Position numbers and translations under genes: made by a program. Under the pieces are notes generated by a model that was given only the letters and a program-made list of their open reading frames with translations, did no database searches and was not told the DNA's origin. DNA of 32,354 nucleotides from an uncultured Litoreibacter sp. (GTDB lineage: Bacteria > Pseudomonadota > Alphaproteobacteria > Rhodobacterales > Rhodobacteraceae): assembly GCA_938030665.1 (NCBI GenBank), contig CALHHY010000059.1, positions 1 to 32,354 on the forward strand. Direction: 5' to 3'. Below, one piece after another: positions 15,934 through 23,558 of the stretch. Numbering within the stretch: the first letter of the stretch is position 1; each line of letters begins with the position of its first letter.

Positions 15934-17103
15934 ATGAATTTTGACACCCCCCCCGACCGCCGAGGGACGCATTGCGTGAAATGGGACCGGATGGAGGCGA
16001 TCTACGGCGTCCCCGCCGATGAAGGCATTTCCATGTGGGTTGCGGATATGGAGTTCGAAGCCGCCCCCGTCATCAAACGCGCTGTGCAGGACATGGTCGA
16101 TCACGGCGTATACGGCTATTTCGGGGATGAAAGCGCCTATCATGCGGCCATCTGCTGGTGGATGGCGAACCGCCATGGCTGGACCGTCGACCCGGCTGCA
16201 ATCTTCACCACCCACGGGCTGGTCAACGGGACCGCCATGTGTGTTGACGCCTTCACCAAGCCAGGTGACGGCGTGGTGCTGTTTACCCCCGTCTATCACG
16301 CCTTTGCCCGCGTTATCACCTCCGCCAAACGGCAGGTTGTCGAATGCGAGATGACCCTTGAGGACGGCCGCTACACCATGGATTTTGACCGCTATGACGC
16401 GCAAATGACCGGATCTGAGACAATGCTGATCCTGTGCTCGCCGCATAACCCCGGCGGGCGCGTCTGGTCACGGGCGGAGCTTGAGGGCGTTGCGGCCTTC
16501 GCCAAGCGGCACAACCTGATCCTGGTGTCTGACGAAATCCACCACGACCTGGTCTTTGACGGCCATACCCATGTCCCAATGGCGAAAATTGACGGTATCG
16601 CGGACCGGCTGGTGATGATGACGGCGACCACCAAGACTTTCAACATCGCAGGCTCCCATACCGGCAATGTCATCATACACGACCCGACGCTGCGCGCGCG
16701 TTTCGCCGCCCGCATGGCCGCCCTGGGGATGAGCCCCAACAGCTTCGGGCTGTTTATGACCACGGCCGCCTACTCGCCCGAAGGGGCGGAATGGGTGGAT
16801 GCCTGCCTGAGCTATATCGACGAGAACCGGCGCATCTTTGACGCAGGGATCAACGCGATACCGGGGCTCGCCTCCATGCCATTGGAGGCCACCTATCTGG
16901 CCTGGGTCGATTTCTCCGGCACCGGGATGGCAATGCAGGAATTCACCGACCGGGTGGCGCGGGACGCCAAAATCGCGGTCAATGCAGGGCCCACTTTCGG
17001 CAAAGGCGGCGCGGATTTCCTGCGTTTCAACATTGCCGCCCCCCGGTCGCAGGTCGAGGATGCGGTGGCCCGCATGGCGCGCGCCTTCGGGGATTTGCAA
17101 TAG
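15934..17103 (+). CDS. PatB/MalY-type C-S lyase (cystathionine beta-lyase family)
   Basis: This is a fold-type I PLP enzyme of the MalY/PatB group, whose members split cystathionine or other cysteine conjugates. The 389-residue product has WVADMEFEAAP near the N terminus (the family WVADMDF motif), SPHNPGGRVW with N172, VSDEIHHDLVF with D200, and the PLP lysine K234 in TATTKTFNIAG. The start at 15934 has AAAGGAG at about 10 bases. It is a single gene facing away from the def genes, followed by a 198-base spacer before mcl1. Its substrate could be cystathionine or another beta-substituted cysteine. Confidence 0.92.
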   Translation: MNFDTPPDRRGTHCVKWDRMEAIYGVPADEGISMWVADMEFEAAPVIKRAVQDMVDHGVYGYFGDESAYHAAICWWMANRHGWTVDPAAIFTTHGLVNGTAMCVDAFTKPGDGVVLFTPVYHAFARVITSAKRQVVECEMTLEDGRYTMDFDRYDAQMTGSETMLILCSPHNPGGRVWSRAELEGVAAFAKRHNLILVSDEIHHDLVFDGHTHVPMAKIDGIADRLVMMTATTKTFNIAGSHTGNVIIHDPTLRARFAARMAALGMSPNSFGLFMTTAAYSPEGAEWVDACLSYIDENRRIFDAGINAIPGLASMPLEATYLAWVDFSGTGMAMQEFTDRVARDAKIAVNAGPTFGKGGADFLRFNIAAPRSQVEDAVARMARAFGDLQ

Positions 17104-17301
17104 CGGCGTCAAAGCCAGACGGCCTTCCTGTCGGTTTCGAGACCCTGCCAGCAAAGCCATCGCGAAAGGGTTAGCCTGCCCGCGGGAAGTAGCCGTAGTT
17201 ATGTTTCCAATGCCGCAGCGCAGCGCTTGAACTATCGCGCGCAGCAATATAACGAAATGATAGCTGAATATGAAACATCCTTACGTCGAAAGTCCCTGTC
17301 C

Positions 17302-18261
17302 ATGAGCTTCCGCCTGCAACCCACACCACCAGCCCGCCCGAACCGCTGCCAGCTCTTTGGCCCCGGATCCCGTACCGCGCTGTTTGAAAAGATGGCCGCC
17401 TCCGCGGCCGACGTTATCAATCTCGATCTTGAGGACTCGGTCGCGCCCTCCGACAAGGATCAGGCGCGCAAAAACATCATCGAGGCTATCAATGACGTCG
17501 ATTGGGGCAACAAGCATCTGTCCGTCCGCATCAACGGGCTGGACACGCCCTACTGGTACCGCGATGTCGTCAATATTTTGGAACAGGCCGGTGACCGTAT
17601 TGACCAGATCATGATCCCGAAGGTCGGCTGCGCAGGCGACATTTACGCGGTCGATGCGCTCGTCACTGCTGTTGAGGCCGCCAAGGCCCGCAGCAAGCCG
17701 ATCGCTCTGGAAGTGATCATCGAAAGTGCCGCCGGCATAGCCCATGTGGAAGAGATCGCCGCCGCCTCCCCCCGCCTGCAAGCCATGAGCCTCGGCGCCG
17801 CGGATTTCGCAGCCTCCATGGGCATGCAGACAACAGGGATCGGCGGCACGCAGGAAAACTACTACATGACGCGCGAGGGCGCCCAGTATTGGTCAGATCC
17901 CTGGCATTGGGCGCAGGCTGCCATTGTCGCCGCCTGCCGCACTCACGGCGTGCTGCCGGTCGACGGGCCGTTTGGTGATTTCTCCGATGATGAGGGCTTT
18001 CGCGCTCAGGCCCGCCGCTCGGCCACGCTTGGCATGGTTGGCAAATGGGCGATCCACCCCAAGCAGATCGCGCTGGCCAACGAGGTCTTCACCCCGTCGG
18101 AAGATCAGGTCAGCGAGGCGCGCGATATCCTTGCCGCCATGGCCGATGCCAAGGCCAAGGGCGAAGGCGCGACCGTCTATAAGGGCAGGTTGGTCGATAT
18201 CGCCTCGATCAAACAGGCCGAGGTCATTGTGAAACAATACGAAATGATCACCGGCGGCTGA
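17302..18261 (+). CDS. mcl1: L-malyl-CoA/beta-methylmalyl-CoA lyase
   Basis: Mcl1 cleaves beta-methylmalyl-CoA to glyoxylate and propionyl-CoA, and in the same family interconverts malyl-CoA with acetyl-CoA and glyoxylate; these are the closing reactions of the ethylmalonyl-CoA pathway for C2 assimilation. The 319-residue product begins MSFRLQPTPPARPNRCQLFGPGSR and closely follows the Rhodobacter Mcl1 sequence as I recall it. Landmarks are DVINLDLEDSVAP, IMIPKVGCAGD, EVIIESAAGIAHVEEI, LGAADFAASMGMQTTGIGG and VGKWAIHPKQIALANEVF. The ATG at 17302 matches the known family start, although the Shine-Dalgarno is weak. The other pathway genes are not in this window. Confidence 0.95.
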   Translation: MSFRLQPTPPARPNRCQLFGPGSRTALFEKMAASAADVINLDLEDSVAPSDKDQARKNIIEAINDVDWGNKHLSVRINGLDTPYWYRDVVNILEQAGDRIDQIMIPKVGCAGDIYAVDALVTAVEAAKARSKPIALEVIIESAAGIAHVEEIAAASPRLQAMSLGAADFAASMGMQTTGIGGTQENYYMTREGAQYWSDPWHWAQAAIVAACRTHGVLPVDGPFGDFSDDEGFRAQARRSATLGMVGKWAIHPKQIALANEVFTPSEDQVSEARDILAAMADAKAKGEGATVYKGRLVDIASIKQAEVIVKQYEMITGG

Positions 18262-18300
18262 TTTCATCTTCATTGCTTCAAGAATATCCTGGAGGGGTCC

Positions 18301-18319
18301 GGGGAGGCAGCGCCACCCC
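18301..18319. repeat. GC-rich imperfect palindrome after mcl1 (possible dispersed repeat)
   Basis: GGGGAGGC, loop AGC, GCCACCCC forms a hairpin with a single A-A mismatch, 40 bases after the mcl1 stop, preceded by GGAGGGGTCC. It lacks a T-run, so it is not a classical terminator. The flanking motif resembles intergenic repeats I associate with this bacterial family, but copy number cannot be seen here. Confidence 0.4.
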
Positions 18320-18369
18320 TGCGTGTTGCCTAGACAAAGCTCGACGGGCAAGCACCCATACAGCTTTGG

Positions 18370-18398
18370 TTGTAACATCGCAGCGAACAGGCCATATA
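18370..18398 (+). promoter_or_regulatory. Candidate sigma-70-type promoter for accA
   Basis: TTGTAA (18370-18375) and CATATA (18393-18398) are separated by 17 bases, in the spacer before accA and 28 bases from its start codon. The match is moderate and rests on sequence alone; a TATAAA shifted by two bases is also present. Confidence 0.35.
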
Positions 18399-18426
18399 AA
18401 CCCCAGCATTTTCCAGGAGGGGCCCG

Positions 18427-19389
<963 letters not shown>

Positions 19390-19452
19390 ACCGGGTCGGT
19401 CAGGCAACCAGAAAATTCGCCACCTCGCAATCAAAGAGTTGAATGATACGGC

Positions 19453-19490
19453 TTGAACGGATGGCAGTTTCGGCGCTCCTATCCGTTCAA
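19453..19490. repeat. Perfect 10-base inverted repeat at the accA/islet junction
   Basis: TTGAACGGAT (19453-19462) and ATCCGTTCAA (19481-19490) are exact reverse complements, separated by 18 bases; the stem can be extended by two pairs. It lies between the convergent accA and the A+T-rich islet. It may be a factor-independent stop for one or both genes, although there is no T-run, or a boundary element. The function is not shown. Confidence 0.6.
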
Positions 19491-19546
19491 CGCTTGCTGT
19501 ATGGCGCTTAGACGTGTGGGAGTTCAGCGCTTGGCCTATCTAATCC

Positions 19547-19987
19547 CTAGGTGCCTGCAGCAGCCTGAACCGTGATCTTCCAGTTGCCAGAGCCAGCTTG
19601 GTCATCCTGTGCCAGCAGGTACTTCGTCTTGTTATAGGTGACCAAGTCCTCGATATAGAAATGGCCGGAATTCTTTTCATAAAAGTGGACATAGCCAACG
19701 CGATCTGGCGAGTCTTCGTGGAAGTTTTCGCTCGCCCAGAAGTATATGCCCAGTTTGCTATCACTGGCCAGGCATTCCAGTGAGTCACTGGTGTTGCAGG
19801 TAACGCTGGCACTCACTGTCCCAGAGTCGATCTTTTCTGGAAAATTTACTGCTTTCAGACAGTTCTTGTAGGTCTTCTTGGTATCACCACTACCTTTATA
19901 ATAGTAATCTGTGACGTAAAGCAGAAAGCTATCCTTGCCGTTATTCAATGATTTCGACACGCTAAGTTTACAATCGAGAGCGGCCAT
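19547..19987 (-). CDS. Unrecognised protein in the low-G+C islet
   Basis: I do not recognise this 146-residue protein. With the start at ATG 19987 it begins MAALDCKLSVSKSLNNGKDS; AGGA lies nine bases upstream. The frame stays open to an ATG at 20155, but that extension overlaps the methyltransferase end and shows no protein-like pattern. The composition is rich in Asp, Lys, Tyr, Ser and Thr with alternating hydrophobic residues (for example SFLLYVTDYYY and GYVHFYEKNSGHFYIEDLV), suggesting a beta-sheet protein. There are four cysteines, no signal peptide and no membrane segment. Its G+C (about 35-42% on sampled lines) is far below accA, pointing to recent transfer. No function is proposed. Confidence 0.7.
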   Translation of the reverse strand: MAALDCKLSVSKSLNNGKDSFLLYVTDYYYKGSGDTKKTYKNCLKAVNFPEKIDSGTVSASVTCNTSDSLECLASDSKLGIYFWASENFHEDSPDRVGYVHFYEKNSGHFYIEDLVTYNKTKYLLAQDDQAGSGNWKITVQAAAGT

Positions 19988-20138
19988 TTTTCTAATCCTA
20001 AATAGATCCGATAATCCGTTATTGGGCATCGGACCTGAAACCCTAAGGGCATCGAAGCAAAATCTCCTAATGATTTCCGTCTGGCCTACAATGGACCTCG
20101 CGGCTGTCGCCTTGGGCAGCACCAGCGGTACAGTCAAA

Positions 20139-20963
20139 CTAAGACTTGGCGTCAACCCGTTTACGGTAAACCAACATCTGGGTCGCCGATAACGGGGTCA
20201 ATACACCTATTCGGTACATTAACCTGTTGAGCCAAAGCAACCCGGAGCGTACCGGTCCCGAAAGCTTACGCTGGAACTCCGAGAATTCGGCAGTCTGTCT
20301 GACTACCGGCTCAAAGCCCAAACTCCGCATGCGCTTATCAAGCGCGTCCAAATCAAAACGCATTACCCAAAGGCGTTCGTCATTAAGTTCATACCAGACA
20401 CCTGTCCCAAGCAGACCATCCTCCATCTCCTTGAAAGGTTTGCCCAACAGTTTCCGTGCAGCTTTCTCAAGCCTGAAATCAAGGGATTTATTGGACAGGA
20501 TTTGCAGACCGAGGCTGCCACCCGGGGCAACGACGGAGGCCAAATTTTCGACCACATCATCGACCTCAGGTATGTGTATGATCACACCCCACGAAAATAC
20601 AAATTGGTACTGCCGGTCCAATGACAGTTTCGTCAGATCGCCGTGCATGAAGTTTATTTTTTCGCTCAGTCCTGCCGCCGCAACGCGGCGCTCCGCATGC
20701 CTTAGCATTGTAGGGGAGACATCAACGCTATCCACTTCGCAACCATAGCGCGCCGCCCTAATCGAGTGCACCCCAGGACCACAGCCCGCATCAAGAACTC
20801 TGTCCGCTTCGCCAGCACCCATTGCTTGCAAGAGCCACGGGATAGCTTTGTCATAGTAGCTTTCGGCTATTGGATGGTAGTAATCATCATCCCAATCCTG
20901 AACCGTGGCATCCCTATCAAACACGGACTGGTGACCGCTTTTTTCTTCATCAATACTAGGCAT
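20139..20963 (-). CDS. Class I SAM-dependent methyltransferase (islet)
   Basis: This 274-residue protein has a Methyltransf_11/25-type SAM domain. Motif I is VLDAGCGPGVHSIRAA (about 57-72), the strand-2 acid is in VDSVDVSPTMLRHAE, FMHGDLTKLSL and FVFSWGVIIHIPEVDDVVENL are the next motifs, and LASVVAPGGSLGLQILS is the post-domain strand. A C-terminal extension of about 110 residues contains LEKAARKLLGKPFKEMEDGLLG and a hydrophobic stretch (SGLLWLNRLMYRIGVLTPL), as seen in some small-molecule or lipid methyltransferases. ATG 20963 is preferred over 20969 because GGGA is six bases before it. G+C is about 45% on a sampled line, so it shares the islet's composition. Confidence 0.85.
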   Translation of the reverse strand: MPSIDEEKSGHQSVFDRDATVQDWDDDYYHPIAESYYDKAIPWLLQAMGAGEADRVLDAGCGPGVHSIRAARYGCEVDSVDVSPTMLRHAERRVAAAGLSEKINFMHGDLTKLSLDRQYQFVFSWGVIIHIPEVDDVVENLASVVAPGGSLGLQILSNKSLDFRLEKAARKLLGKPFKEMEDGLLGTGVWYELNDERLWVMRFDLDALDKRMRSLGFEPVVRQTAEFSEFQRKLSGPVRSGLLWLNRLMYRIGVLTPLSATQMLVYRKRVDAKS

Positions 20964-20998
20964 AATCATTCCCGTTTAAAACTGGCTTGCATCTTATC

Positions 20999-21015
20999 CA
21001 AAACCTTGGGTTTTG
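20999..21015 (-). terminator. Weak candidate terminator after the PPOX gene
   Basis: CAAAACC (20999-21005) pairs with GGTTTTG (21009-21015) across three bases, 50 bases beyond the stop of the PPOX flavoprotein gene and just upstream of the islet methyltransferase. There is no separate T-run, so this is only suggestive. Confidence 0.3.
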
Positions 21016-21064
21016 TCGCCCGTCATCTATCTTTTGCCTCAAAGTTGTTCTGGCGGCACCCGTC

Positions 21065-21688
21065 TCACCACATCGTTTTCGCCGCCCTGGCGCCCCAGAC
21101 CGCGTCGTATTCCCCACCGTCAATCTGGCCGTGTGTCATTTCCCTCAGCATGTCGCCCACGCTTGGCAGGTCTGCGGGTGCGTCTCGTTCAGCCCAGGTT
21201 TCTGCCCGGATCAGCGCGCGGGCGCATTGGCTGTAGATTTCGCCTATCCTGACCAAAATGACGGAGCGCGGATTAGCCCCGCTCTGTTCAAAGGACGCCA
21301 GCAGCTTAGGTGTCACGCTTACCCGCGCCCGTCCGTTGACCCGCACCACATTATTCGACCCCGGCACCATGAACATGAGCGAGACCCGGCCACCCACGCC
21401 CGCATCATCAGCGACAATGTTGCGCAACGAGTCTATTCGGTTGTTCCCGCGCCAATCGGGCAGCGCGAGGGTTTGCGGATCCATTTCGCGCACCACCGGG
21501 CCACTATCACCGCGCGGGCTGGCATCCGTGCCTTCGGGTCCCACCGTGGTCACGATGCACAGGCGTGCCGCCATGATCCATGCGCGGTAGCAGGGTGTCA
21601 TCTCGCGGGCGACCTTGACCAGCGATGCCTCGCCCGGCGTGCCGTAGAGGCTTTCAAGCTGGGCAATATCGGTGACGAAATCGCTCAA
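21065..21688 (-). CDS. PPOX-class FMN-binding protein (MSMEG_1061-like)
   Basis: This 207-residue protein belongs to the pyridoxamine 5'-phosphate oxidase-like split-barrel flavoproteins, in the group often named after MSMEG_1061. Supporting blocks are FIVTTVGPEGTDASPRGD in variant form (CIVTTVGPEGTDASPRGDSG), LALPDWRGNNRIDSLRNI, VSLMFMVPGSNNVVRVNGRA, and a C-terminal EIYSQCARALIRAETW. These make the FMN-binding and dimer interface. The reaction is unknown; relatives bind FMN or F420 and often act as reductases. It overlaps the plsC stop by four bases (21685-21688), so the two are probably co-translated. Confidence 0.88.
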   Translation of the reverse strand: MSDFVTDIAQLESLYGTPGEASLVKVAREMTPCYRAWIMAARLCIVTTVGPEGTDASPRGDSGPVVREMDPQTLALPDWRGNNRIDSLRNIVADDAGVGGRVSLMFMVPGSNNVVRVNGRARVSVTPKLLASFEQSGANPRSVILVRIGEIYSQCARALIRAETWAERDAPADLPSVGDMLREMTHGQIDGGEYDAVWGARAAKTMW

Positions 21689-22434
21689 GCGGTCTCGGCC
21701 TCTTCCGGCGGCACAAAACCGGCTTCCTCCAGCAGCGCGTCCGAGGCTGTTTCCACCTCATGCTCAAGCCGGGCCAGAAAGGTCTCCTGGTCAAGGCCCG
21801 GGGGGATGGTGGGCAGGAACGTCACGACCGCCGTGCCGGGTTTGCGGTAAATACCATGGCGCGGCCAGAAGACCCCGGCATTGGTCGCAACCGGGATGCA
21901 ATCAGTACCCATCTGCTCGTAAAGCACCGCGGTGCCAACCTTGTACGGACGCTTGACCCCTGGTGCGAGCCGCGTGCCTTGCGAATAAATCACCAGCTGA
22001 CCAGGCAGGGCCTCGCCCCTCTTCACGTCGGCCAGCATTTTTGCAATCGCTTTACCGCGTTTGCCCCGGTTCACCGGAACGGACCCCAGACGGTAGGCGT
22101 ATTGACCAAGTATGGGCGCGTAGAGCAACAGTTGCTTCATGATGAACTTGCCATGGGGGATTGCGTCAAAGATCATGATGATATCGAGGAAGGACTGGTG
22201 CTTGGCAGCGACGAGAACCTGGCCTTCGGGCGGGGTGCCGCGCACCTCGCATTTAAGATTGACCATCCAGCCGGCCAGCCATTTCACATAGCGGCAATAG
22301 GCGTGGCACGCCGCAACCGCACCATGCGGGCTGACAAGTGTCCAAGGCAAGTAAACGAGCGCGTAGACCGGCATCCCTGCATACATCACCACGATAAAAA
22401 TCAGCGACCGCAGCCACTGGATTGCATATCCCAT
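21685..22434 (-). CDS. plsC: 1-acyl-sn-glycerol-3-phosphate acyltransferase (PlsC)
   Basis: PlsC-type enzymes acylate lysophosphatidic acid to phosphatidic acid in phospholipid synthesis. The 249-residue product has an N-terminal membrane segment (about 8-33), the catalytic HX4D box HQSFLD (H79, D84), the motif-II region LGSVPVNRGKRGKAI, and a motif-III variant YSQGTRLAPG (150-159) where most family members have an acidic residue before GTR. IPVATNAGVFWPR matches motif IV. AAGGAG lies nine bases before ATG 22434. The 284 bases upstream, shared with the divergent zinc-ribbon gene, hold a small hairpin and no other gene I can support. Confidence 0.92.
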   Translation of the reverse strand: MGYAIQWLRSLIFIVVMYAGMPVYALVYLPWTLVSPHGAVAACHAYCRYVKWLAGWMVNLKCEVRGTPPEGQVLVAAKHQSFLDIIMIFDAIPHGKFIMKQLLLYAPILGQYAYRLGSVPVNRGKRGKAIAKMLADVKRGEALPGQLVIYSQGTRLAPGVKRPYKVGTAVLYEQMGTDCIPVATNAGVFWPRHGIYRKPGTAVVTFLPTIPPGLDQETFLARLEHEVETASDALLEEAGFVPPEEAETA

Positions 22435-22680
22435 CTTGTCTTGCTCCTTGCACGCGGGGGCCTGTTCGGGGCGCAGGCCCTGCCCTGTTGCCCGACGATA
22501 GGAGCACCCGGCGGCCAGTTCCAGTGCCTTTCCAAACCGTCTTCAGGGGCGCCTTCGCTTCGTGAAACCGCCCGTACGTCAACAATTCGTCCGATCCGCG
22601 TCACAGTCTTGCCCAAACAGAAACAGAACTGCTTGGAATAGTGGCAACCAACGGGTAAGAGGGGCGAGAGTCTGAAAGGT

Positions 22681-22699
22681 CGGTCATCCACTCTGACCG
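22681..22699. other. Hairpin in the leader of the zinc-ribbon gene
   Basis: CGGTCA (22681-22686) and TGACCG (22694-22699) form an inverted repeat with a seven-base loop, ending 19 bases before the ATG at 22719 and just before the AGGAA-type ribosome binding site. It could be an operator or a leader structure; nothing distinguishes these. Confidence 0.4.
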
Positions 22700-22718
22700 G
22701 GATTAGGAACGAATATCA

Positions 22719-23462
22719 ATGCGGCTGATCTGCCCGAACTGCGATGCCGAATACGAGGTCGAATTGGCCTTACTGCCCGAGGCCGGGCGGGACGTGCAAT
22801 GCTCCAACTGCAACACGGTCTGGTTCCAGAAACCGGCGCTGGAAGAGGCCCTTCCCGAGCCGAAAAAGATCGCAACAGCCGCGCCCACAGGCGGCGACGG
22901 CCAGCGCCCGGCTACCGACCCTGACGCGTTGAATATTCTGCATGAGGAAGTGGCGCGAGAGAGCCAGGCCCGCCAGAACGACAACCGAAGCGGTCTTGAA
23001 ACCCAGGGCGAGCTGGGGCTGGATACGGCAATGCCCGATGCGCCAGTCGCCACTGACGCGGTCGCGGATGAGCAATTGGAGGCAGGCGATGAAATCATGG
23101 GCGCCGCCGATGTCTCCCCCCGCGAAGAAGCGCCCAAGCGCGGCAGGCTGCCCGACATTGAAGAAATCAATTCGACGCTTGCCGACGCGCCTGAACCCGA
23201 CCCGGAGGACTATGAGCTGGAGGTCGCCGCCCCGGCGCGCCGCAGCCGCTTCCGCACGGGCTTTGGCCTGATGTTGATGGCCACGGCTCTTCTGGTTATG
23301 GTCTATGCCCGCGCGCCCGAGCTGGCGACACGCTTCCCGCAAACCAAGCCATTGCTGGCCAGCTACGTGGTCTTTGTGGACCGGATGCGCGTCTCGCTGG
23401 ACATGGGCGCTGAGGTATTGCTGACCAAGGTCAATGCTTTGACCGAACGGGTTGGATCCTGA
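22719..23462 (+). CDS. MJ0042 zinc-ribbon protein with one membrane segment
   Basis: This 247-residue protein starts with an MJ0042-type zinc ribbon: CPNC at 5-8 and CSNC at 28-31, followed by the conserved NTVWFQ. A long acidic, proline/alanine-rich linker (about 40-170) follows, with PDIEEINSTL near 145. A basic patch RRSRFR precedes a single transmembrane helix at about 181-197. The C-terminal 50 residues would be periplasmic. Such proteins are common in alphaproteobacteria, but their role is poorly defined; a cytoplasmic zinc ribbon tethered to the membrane suggests a sensor or adaptor role. AGGA is about 10 bases from the ATG. Confidence 0.88.
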   Translation: MRLICPNCDAEYEVELALLPEAGRDVQCSNCNTVWFQKPALEEALPEPKKIATAAPTGGDGQRPATDPDALNILHEEVARESQARQNDNRSGLETQGELGLDTAMPDAPVATDAVADEQLEAGDEIMGAADVSPREEAPKRGRLPDIEEINSTLADAPEPDPEDYELEVAAPARRSRFRTGFGLMLMATALLVMVYARAPELATRFPQTKPLLASYVVFVDRMRVSLDMGAEVLLTKVNALTERVGS

Positions 23463-23504
23463 CCGGCGTCTCGTCGATCACCGACATCTACAAACTGGGC
23501 GCTA

Positions 23505-23550
23505 CAGACTTTCTAAGAAAGTCTGGGTCCAATTTCTCGTCGAAAAATTG
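23505..23550. terminator. Two adjacent hairpins between convergent genes
   Basis: The first hairpin is CAGACTTTCT (23505-23514) with AGAAAGTCTG (23516-23525). The second is CAATTT (23530-23535) with AAATTG (23545-23550) plus inner pairs. They lie between the ends of the convergent zinc-ribbon and DUF4175 genes and probably act as a bidirectional stop. Similar AATTT-TCG-AAATT palindromes may be dispersed in this family. Confidence 0.5.
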
Positions 23551-23558
23551 CGGTCCGC

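Noticed and set aside
17201..17278. ATGTTTC and GAAACAT as an inverted repeat upstream of mcl1
   Set aside because: Seven bases separated by about 64 bases is likely by chance in an A+T-richer spacer; there is no supporting boundary or second copy.
19988..20155. N-terminal extension of the islet protein to an ATG at 20155
   Set aside because: It overlaps the end of the methyltransferase gene, shows no conserved pattern or RBS, and ATG 19987 has a plausible AGGA site.
19547..20963. Islet pair as a restriction-modification system
   Set aside because: The methyltransferase has the pattern of small-molecule enzymes, with no DNA methylase catalytic motif such as DPPY or NPPF, and the partner has no visible nuclease motif.
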